Origin: Corinectria fuckeliana | Taxonomy: Eukaryota; Ascomycota; Sordariomycetes; Hypocreales; Nectriaceae | Assembly (NCBI GenBank): GCA_019137255.1 | Contig: WPDH01000123.1 | Span: 410,680-474,679 of the forward strand | Length of the DNA stretch: 64,000 bases | Direction: 5' to 3' | Shown: positions 56,462 through 64,000 of the stretch, piece after piece | Numbering within the stretch: the first letter of the stretch is position 1 | How the letters are laid out: the number at the start of each line of letters is the position of its first letter | Translations under genes and position numbers: made by a program | Notes under the pieces: generated by a model | The model's database searches: none | What the model was told of the DNA's origin: nothing | The model's input: only the letters and a program-made list of their open reading frames with translations

Positions 56462-58480
56462 ATGGCTCGCACTCATCGCCGCAACTCGACGTCCACCGTC
56501 GACGAAAAGGAAGACATTTCCCGCTCGGCGAACCACGAAAAGGTCGGCGCCGAGGCCCTTCACATTGCCCGCGCCGGCGGCCACGAGGTCAATGACTACA
56601 TCAACGACATGGAGCGCCAGCTGGTGGCTGCCGGCGGCCTGAAGACGGGGTTCTTCCAGCTCGAGTTCAAGAACCCCAAGCACTTTACCTGGTTCCTCGT
56701 CGCCTTTGCCAGCATGGGCGGTCTGCTCTCCGGCCTGGACCAGAGTCTCATCTCGGGCGCAAACCTCTACCTGCCCGACGACCTCGGCCTCACCACCAAG
56801 CAGAACAGTCTGGTCAACTCCGGCATGCCCCTCGGAGCCGTCGGCGGCGCGCTTCTGCTCTCGCCCGTCAACGAAGCCTTCGGTCGCAAGTGGGCCATCA
56901 TCGTTTCCATCGTCCTTTACACCATCGGCGCTGCCCTTGAAGCCGGTTCCCAGAACTTCGGTAAGACTTGGCTCCCAGAATTTCGTCAAGACTTGACTTC
57001 CAGTATGAAGGCCCTACTAACAACAAACAGGCATGATCGTCTCTTCCCGCGTCATCCTGGGCTTGGGTGTTGGTCTGGAAGGTGGCACTGTTCCCGTCTA
57101 CGTCGCCGAGACCGTCGAGCGACGCATCCGAGGAAACCTTGTCTCCCTGTACCAGCTCAACATCGCCCTCGGTGAAGTCTTCGGCTACATCATTGCCGCC
57201 ATATTCCTCAAGGTTCCTGGAAACTGGAGATACATCCTCGGGTCTTCTCTCGTCTTCTCCACAATCATGGGCGCAGGGTGAGTCCCCCGCGACAGCGCCA
57301 TCCTCGCAACGCACCGTTACTGACAGCCAACAGCGCGTGCTTCCTTCCCGAAAGCCCCCGTTATCTTTTGCACAAAGGCAGAGCCCTCGATGCTTTCAAG
57401 GTCTGGAAGCGCATCCGTGGAGTTGAGACCTCCGAGTCCCGCGACGAGTTCTACGTCATGGCCGCAGGCGTCAGCGAAGAGGAAACCGTGGTCAACGAGG
57501 GAGCCCAGAACAAACGATTCCCCTGGATGGACTTTTTCACGTAAGTCTACTACTAATCAATTGGCCAGGCTGAGTGAGGTCTGGTTGTGGTGGCCCCACT
57601 TTCACAACAACCTCACAACATCAACACCACGACTAACATCTACTCTCACCAGTGTTCCACGCGCACGACGAGCTTTAATCTACGCAAACATCATGATCCT
57701 CTTAGGACAATTAACCGGAGTAAATTCGATGTTTGAAAGCCCTCTCTTTGCACTGCTTGAAGCCATTAACTGACAATTCTCAGAATGTATTACATGTCGG
57801 TGCTCATAAGCCAGATCGGCTTCAACAAAGAGAAGTCCAACTACATGTCACTCGTCGGTGGTGGCGCGCTCCTTCTCGGTACTATACCCGCTGTCTTCTA
57901 CATGGAAAAGTTCGGCCGTCGTTTCTGGGCTATTATCATGCTGCCGGGCTTCTTCATCGGCCTGGTCCTCATTGGCATCAGCTACCAATTTGACCTTGAG
58001 ACGCAGCTGCCAATAGTAGAGGGCCTTTACTTCTCCGGCCTCATCATCTACATGGGATTCTTCGGCTGCTACGCTTGTTTGACCTGGGTCATCCCCTCGG
58101 AGGTGTACCCTACCTACCTACGAAGTTACGGAATGACGACGTCGGACGCGCTTCTCTTTCTGGCTTCATTCACCGTCACATACAACTTCTCCGCCATGCA
58201 AGATGCCATGGGTAAAACGGGCCTGATGCTTGGTTTCTACGGTGGAATTGCTGTGGTCGGCGAGATCTACCAGGTCCTTTTCATGCCGGAGACAAAGAAC
58301 ATGACTCTCGAGGAGATCGACGAGGTCTTCTCGCGTCCTACCATGGATATTGTCCGAGAGAATTGGGCCGGCGTCAAGGAGACGACGAAGGACGTCTTCA
58401 GCGGCCGCTGGCGCAAGGTATTTGTCGAGCAGGGCAAGCCTCGCCCGGATCGCGAGGAGCAGAAGAAGGATGTCGCTTAA
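56462..58480 (+). CDS. MFS sugar transporter
   Basis: Five exons, 56462-56960, 57031-57277, 57334-57540, 57653-57730 and 57784-58480, give 575 aa with about 12 transmembrane helices. Sugar-porter signatures appear in order: GGLLSGLDQSLISGA (TM1), EAFGRKWAI, RVILGLGVGLEGGTVPVYVAE, the inter-domain FLPESPRYLL, GQLTGVNSIMYYMSV (TM7, formed across the fourth splice), KFGRRFWAI and the C-terminal PETKNMTLEEIDEVF. The cytosolic N-terminus of about 75 residues is polar. It is a plasma-membrane H+-coupled sugar or polyol importer by family; the substrate is not determinable. The fourth intron has an unusual GTTTGA donor but good branch and acceptor sites and restores the conserved motif exactly. Confidence 0.92.
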
Positions 58481-59936
58481 TTTGGAGACTTTTCAGAATC
58501 CAGATGTGAAGACAACACGGAAATGAGTTAGAACACCATGAACTTGACGTTAATGATGATATCCGGTCCAAAATTGCAAAGCTTTGAGTGAGTGACATGT
58601 TTTTTGTGCACTCGCTTCGCTTCCATTCTGTTAAAGGCAAACGTGACTTCAGAGCAATTGTCCATCCACTTGTCCCCTTCAGTGCTGCCTAGAGTCACTT
58701 AGCACTAAATGGACAAAGCTAAGCGCTGCATTCTCAATGTATGAGTCAATGCAATTTTGCTGATTCGGCGGTTGTAATCCCGTGAAGCGCTTGCTCAGAA
58801 ACATCCCACATGACAAGATCCGGCGTGTTTCCGAGTGCTGCTTGATCTCTAGAACTCAGTTCGGAGAACCATGGGTGAATCCGCTACTATGTGCCTTCTA
58901 AATGCATCCGAAAAGACAAGTCGCGCCACTGTGCCCATGAGAGTCTCATTGAAAGCCACTGTCTGCGATACCCTCAAGCCTTCAACACCAATTCCGCCAT
59001 CCATGCCCTGGCCACCACCTGGCACAACACGTGATGGCGACCGTCCGTCCTCGTCAAAGTGTTCGTCCCTCTAGCACCACCTCACTTCGACCGCCGTCGT
59101 GAGTACTCTCTCACTCTTTGTTTAGCGAAACCCCCGTAGTTGCAGAATACTCCTTGGTGCTTTCGCGGCGGCTTCGGGAGTCTCTTGCGAGGGTTTCCCT
59201 CTAAAGAAGGTCGTGTGGGTGGCGAGGGACGGATTGCTAACGGATGGTTTCGTGAGGGTACGCGAGTCGGCGCTTGGTTCTGCTGCAGTCAAGGCACGTC
59301 AGTACGGGGTCCCTCAAGGTCAGACAAGGTCAACAAACTGCTGGAACTCAGCCTCTTGGGGAAGGCTTCGACAGAGTCGCGCTTTCAGCACGGTGAAGCG
59401 GTATTTAGCAATCTTAGCTTTGCCAACACTGGGTGGGCGTGTTGGGCGGTAGTCTACAAATTCAAGTTGAGGTAGTAACACCCAATCAGCGTTTGGGCCC
59501 TTGGACGTTGAGTTCCTTGACACCTGAGCCGTCAGTGGTGCAGGTGTCTACTATATGTCTTATCACCAATAGGGGCCATGGACAACTAACATCGTCCAAT
59601 AAGCTTCTGGGATAGACTGTCACCGATAACACACCCGAAAGTGAGGCTAACCAGGCGCCAGGTCGCGGCAGCGGGCGCGTTGAATGAGGAAGGCTCCAGC
59701 AGCTCTACCTTGAACCTCGGCCTCGGGAGCTCGAGAGAAGATGCAAGTGACCTCCCCTTCTTTAAAAGACAAGTCATACTAGTAGCTGTAAATATGAAAT
59801 TGTATCGTTTGGGCTGTTAAGTTAATACGAGCAAGTATCCTGGCGCGGCGCGGCAAGGCTGTTGAGCTAGAGCAGGCCACGCTAGTTGCAGACCGCCGCC
59901 AACTTGCGCACATTCGACGGAAGGTCCCATTCATGG
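58481..59936. other. Intergenic interval after the sugar transporter
   Basis: About 1.46 kb. Frames of 60-110 codons exist but have no protein character. No repeats stand out. It holds the 3' ends of the transporter and of the GNAT-like gene (convergent). Confidence 0.45.
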
Positions 59937-60565
59937 TTAATGGTCGGCTCCCGGTTGTCTCATCATAATAGAATATGTCAACTCCTCCTCCTCACCACTC
60001 ACCCTGACGGTTCTCTCGCCCTGCTTCTTAAACCCAGCCTTACCATATACTCCCTCACCCATTGGACTAGCATCCACGCCAGACCACACGCCCTCCTTAT
60101 CAGCGACCAAGCAGCCCCAATCTACGATGGCGGACGCTGCTCCTCGACCGCGATATGGGCGATCTGTAACAAGCAGTTCCATGGACCACCAATTGGTGAT
60201 GCCGGCACCCTCGAAGTATTCCCGGCGTGCGGATTCAGTGGCGGCGCTAAGGGCGGCAAGGCGAGCTGGCGACGCGTCGCGGCGTGTGTATTTAGAGGAT
60301 ATCGATCGCCGTTCGAGGTGTGCAATCAGGGCTAGGGACATAAATTAGCAGCCAAAGCAGTTGGCTAACCGACAAGCAGTTGGTTAACCGACAAGAAATC
60401 ACACATACCATCGATCCAGTTGTGCCAATCGTTCTTGGCCCTAGCCCTCCTCCTCGCAGCTCGATCTTTGCCAATGCGCTCCCAGATTCCGTACGAAATG
60501 ACGGTATGCGGAACTGGTTCCTTGTCGATATCTACATCGTCTAGCTCTGCGACGAGGAAGACCAT
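59937..60565 (-). CDS. GNAT-like acetyltransferase, probably N-terminally truncated
   Basis: Two exons, 60565-60409 and 60331-59937, give 183 aa from the first ATG (MVFLVAELDDVDI). The second exon carries a GNAT core: WWSMELLVTDRPYRGRGAASAIVDWG (acetyl-CoA loop RPYRGRGAAS) and DASPMGEGVYGKAGFKKQG, as in fungal GNATs of about 230 residues. The expected first strand and helix are missing. The frame stays open 21 codons further upstream (AQRLARVRVVYVKIDPK, which looks like real protein) and then meets directly the TGA of the preceding membrane-protein frame. So the gene probably lost its 5' part. The 77-nt intron contains a 19-bp tandem duplication. Whether the truncated product is made is unknown. 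Confidence 0.6.
60358..60395 (+). repeat. 19-bp tandem duplication inside the GNAT-like intron
   Basis: Two head-to-tail copies of CAGTTGGYTAACCGACAAG (60,358-60,376 and 60,377-60,395) differing at one base (C/T). Confidence 0.85.
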
Positions 60566-60628
60566 CTTAGGGTCAATCTTCACATATACCACTCTTACCC
60601 TGGCTAGTCTCTGTGCATTAATAATACC

Positions 60629-61740
60629 TCACTCGTAAGATCTCTGCCAGGTCACTTTTCGGCCATTTAAATCAGTGGTCAAGGCAATCCTCCCAATCCC
60701 CGCCTCAGACTGAACATCGCAGATCCTCACTTCCGTAGTCCTCAGTTTCCTCAGCCGATCGGAACCACTCTCCCCACTGCCCTCCTGAGGAACCTTGACA
60801 AATGGTGAGTCTCTCGTTAATCCAGCTATGCTGTCCAAGAAGTCGGGAGCTCGAATCACGATGTTGGCGCTGGCGCTGATGAACAACACTAGCGTCGAGA
60901 CCAGCCAAATGGAGAACCACGTCTTGTGTAGTGTGTATACGCTATCCGTAAACTCGGTCCATGTGGCAGTCGTATTTTGCCACATGATGCGGTTCTCAAG
61001 GCTCGTGCCGTCCGCACCTGTCATAACACTAGAGTTGTACGTAGCCGTCATGACGGTGTTCAGAGCGGTGGCGAACCTGCCTCCAAAAGCACTTAAAGAT
61101 ACATCGGTAAAGCAACCTGGCCATTGATTCGATGGGCCGCTGAGATGCTCAAAAGTCCGAGGAGGATCTTTGAGATATGCCTCTATAAGACTGGGTTGCG
61201 ATATGTCGTAACCCGCGGTGGCGAAAGGAAACTCGTAGATGATACCTCGCAAAGTAAACAAGCTTGATAGCGCTGTCAGGTTTCCGGCTACCGGAAAACT
61301 GGGAGTGTGCCGAATTCGATTAGCTTTGCAATTCAGGTCGTCGGACGCGGCCAATCTCGTGCAGGTGACCTCCACGTCTACGTACGACGTGCTAAGATCG
61401 CATGTTCGGAGGAATGTGCCGGCAAGAACAGGAAAACAATCTCCCCCGATGATAAGCCTCAGCTTGATTCTTAGCTCAATATCAACAGGGGGGTACATCC
61501 CATTACGAACATGCTCAAGAAGCATATTAGTATCGTTGACCACATCCAGGAAAGTATTCGGGTAGGTAGGTGGCTTGCTAGTTTCAATCCAATACTCTTC
61601 GACAGGTACAATTTTGCTCACGTTGTGGGCGAAGAGCTTATACGCTGTGGGTTTGAGCCAGCTTGATCCGTTGAAGTCTGCTCCGCATGAGACAGTCTGG
61701 TAGTGGGATCGCACCAGCTGTTGCAAAGTAGGGATTAAAT
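60629..61740 (-). pseudogene. Fungal membrane protein, 5'-truncated at the AT-rich block
   Basis: About 369 codons open from just after a TAA near 61,741 to TGA at 60,629, with no ATG near the beginning; the frame opens DLIPTLQQLVRSHYQ. The body has paired Cys, N-glycosylation-type sites (NVS, NTT, NSS) and aromatic blocks (GIIYEFPFATAGYDISQ, SGPSNQWPGCFTDV), so it is extracytosolic. Then comes a single transmembrane segment (TWFSIWLVSTLVLFISASANIVI split as TWFSIWLVSTLV and LFISASANIVI) and a cytosolic tail ending TWQRSYE. This resembles the C-terminal half of large fungal multi-span membrane proteins of unknown function. The N-terminal half, with the other spans, is missing exactly where the RIP-like sequence starts, so the copy is probably non-functional unless a distant 5' exon survives. 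Confidence 0.6.
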
Positions 61741-64000
61741 CTTAGGGTGAAAAGCTCTTAATTTCCTAGCTAAAAGAGGGACGAATTAAGGGTCTAAATA
61801 TATTAATTTAGGCTTCTAGGAAATCTGTAAAAGGTTATAAAAAGTCAGCTGCTTTTGTTATTAGTGGGGCTAAGGTTATAATAATTATTATAAGGTTAGG
61901 CTACCTATAGGTTATTTAGGTAGTGATATTAATAATTAGAAGGTTATAGTAATATTCTTAATAATTCTAAATACTAATTATAATCTTAAAATATAATATA
62001 CCCTCCTATCTTAAGCTATAATTAAGATGTTAGATAGTAAAAAGAGTTATAAGAGATATCCCTAATAGTATTTTTAAGCGTAAGGTGTGATAAGCCTAGA
62101 AGGAAGGTTAGTATAAGTGTAAAAAAGGGTAAAAATAGGAGATCTATTACTTTTAATAAAGCTTATAATCTTATAACTAGCTGTAAGAGTTATAAGAGAA
62201 GAAACAAAAGGTAAGTAAGATAAAAAAGGTAAAAAGTTAGAGCCTCTCTCTAAGGCTAGCCTTTTTGCTATTTTTATAGTATTAACTTAGCTTTAGAGGC
62301 TTTAAAGGAGGATAATAAGAAATAATATATACTTATTAATATAACTATAAGGCTTAGTATTATCTTTTATAATTTTTAATCTTAGTTTTTATTATCTAAG
62401 TTATCTTAGGCTTAAATTAGCCTATTAATATTAATAAAGCTTAGCTACTTAATAAAAATCTTAAATTTCTAACCTAAAAGCAGCTTTATAAGGCTATTAG
62501 CTATTATATTAGCTGTTAAGATGTAAAATATATTAAATTAGCTTTTAAGATAAGCTTACCTAGCTTAGCAGCTGTAAATATTAACATATTATAATATAGT
62601 TTTTATATAAGAAGTCTTAAAAGTTATAAGCCTAATAGTCTACTAGTTATTATACTTAATTATAGTCTTTTAACCTAGCTAAAATAACCTTCTATAAATA
62701 TTTAATAGTTACTCTTACTATACCTTAGTCACACCCCTAAAATCTATTCTAACCTAACTAACTTTCTTTATAGACCTTTTTTACCCTCTTTCTGCTCTTA
62801 TATTATTACTATATTATATATAATAAGCAGGTTAGGTAAAATAGAGGATATTAAGGTTATAAACTATCTCTCTCTTCCCCTTAAGGAAAAATTTTCACTA
62901 TAAAACCCACTCTTACTATAAGCTAAGCTTAGTATAGAAATAACCTGTGATTAATTTAAAGATCTTATTATTAAGACTAAATATAAACTTAAAGTAATTA
63001 TTTTAAAAGCTGCTTTTCTCTTAGTATAAGAAATAGTAGTAACCTTAGCTAATACTACTATAAGCTATACCTAATATATAAGTAGTAAGATCCTAATCTT
63101 ACTATCTCTTATAAAAATAATTATAACTACTATTAAAAAAGTAGTATTAGCTGCCTTTTAGAAAACACCTATTAAGGCCTTAACTTAGGCTTAAGTTACT
63201 TATAATAAGAGAATACTCTTATCCCTAATAGTACTACTATTAAAGGTAATTCTTTCTTATCTTAGTAAGAAGATTATTATTAGGTCGCCTAGTATAGCTT
63301 CTAATATTATATTTTATATACTATTAGATACTATAATAATTATTAACTATACCCTCCTAAAAGGTTACCTCTTACTTATAGTAGTCTTATATTACCTTCT
63401 TAGTAGGGATATTATAGTCCTTTTTTATAAACTAATTATAGATCTCCTAAAGGATAATACTTAGATTCTTACTATTTTTAGTATAAGTATATATTAGGTC
63501 TTAAAATAGTTTATAGTAGTTACTAAGAGAGTCTTAACTAGCTGTATAAGAGGCTTACTTAAGGACCTTATAGTAGATATTTAATAAGTAAATAGTATTA
63601 AGATATATACTATAAAACTNNTAAACTAATAGATATAAATAAACTTTATAACTAAAATATAATTATAGCTATAAAGGTTTATTAGACTAAGCCCTATTTA
63701 GAGGAGATTTAACCTAGGTAGTACTTTAAGTACTTTTACTTTAGATATATTATATAATACTATTAAGAACAGGTTAAGTATAGCTATTATAAGAGGGCTT
63801 ATTATATAAGAGATATAATATATCTTATCTCTACTAGTAAGATCCTTTTAGTATATTATAACTATAATAGCTTACACTTAGTATAGTCTTATATATACTA
63901 TATAGTATAAAAAGAGTAAAAATAGGTGAGAAATACCTATATAAAAAGACCTATATAGTTTAGTATTCTAAGTAAGTAGTATAAATATATAGTATACTTA
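61741..64000. repeat. AT-rich, RIP-like degenerate repeat block
   Basis: About 2.26 kb to the window edge made almost entirely of TA, TTA, AAG and CTT words. CpG is nearly absent (I see about three: near 61,782, 62,079 and 63,287) and CpA/TpG are rare, while C survives mainly before T or C. Loss of CpA and CpG to TpA is the mark of repeat-induced point mutation on a duplicated, usually transposon, sequence. No frame longer than a few dozen codons survives and I cannot name the original element. Positions 63,620-63,621 are NN, an assembly gap or ambiguity. Confidence 0.85.

Noticed and set aside
1..64000. CRISPR array, bacterial operon or prophage
   Set aside because: No spaced palindromic repeats or bacterial gene signatures; spliceosomal introns throughout show a eukaryotic nuclear origin.

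Overview
The window is nuclear DNA of a filamentous ascomycete (Pezizomycotina, most likely Sordariomycetes). The reasons are short spliceosomal introns (about 50-125 nt, GT-AG, CTAAC/CTGAC-like branch sites), GC-rich coding sequence, typical fungal families (WSC-domain sensor, cytochrome b5/acyl-CoA dehydrogenase fusion, vacuolar proteinase A, fungal sugar transporter) and an AT-rich block that looks mutated by repeat-induced point mutation (RIP). I cannot name the genus. There are no bacterial operons, CRISPR arrays, rRNA or convincing tRNA genes.

Layout. 0-10 kb is gene-dense housekeeping: CFT2 (mRNA 3'-end processing, +), SYS1 (Golgi, -), COA6 (mitochondrial copper/COX assembly, +) and MSS4 (PI4P 5-kinase, -). 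9.8-14.8 kb has no gene I can support. 14.8-25.2 kb is a run of minus-strand genes: DHH1 (DEAD-box mRNA decay), a cytochrome b5-acyl-CoA dehydrogenase, RAD27/FEN1 (flap endonuclease, with an MluI cell-cycle box) and a Nup37-like nucleoporin. Between the last two lies a small plus-strand reading frame broken by one amber codon. A WSC-domain membrane protein ends at 27.7 kb.

29.6-31.1 kb is a deletion derivative of a Mutator-like transposon: 1,443 bp, 81-bp perfect terminal inverted repeats, an 11-bp target-site duplication and a stop-riddled remnant of the transposase's FAR1-type DNA-binding domain. It borders a 7.7-kb gene desert (31.1-38.8 kb).

38.8-58.5 kb is again gene-rich: PEP4 (vacuolar aspartic protease), a large unrecognised nuclear-type protein, a DUF155/RMND1-family mitochondrial protein divergent from SEC14, the kinetochore subunit Mis14/Nsl1, two lineage-specific hypothetical genes, a GNAT acetyltransferase and an MFS sugar transporter with a clear TATA box. 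From 58.5 kb the sequence decays: a GNAT gene that seems to have lost its N-terminus, a membrane-protein gene with no start codon, and from about 61.74 kb to the end an extremely AT-rich block nearly without CpG and CpA, containing a two-base assembly gap.

How the genes work together: they are mostly independent housekeeping genes rather than a pathway cluster. Membrane traffic and phosphoinositide metabolism recur (SYS1, MSS4, SEC14, PEP4), but the genes are scattered and probably linked by ancestral synteny only. All exon boundaries below were read by eye from splice signals and frame continuity. No transcript or database evidence was available.
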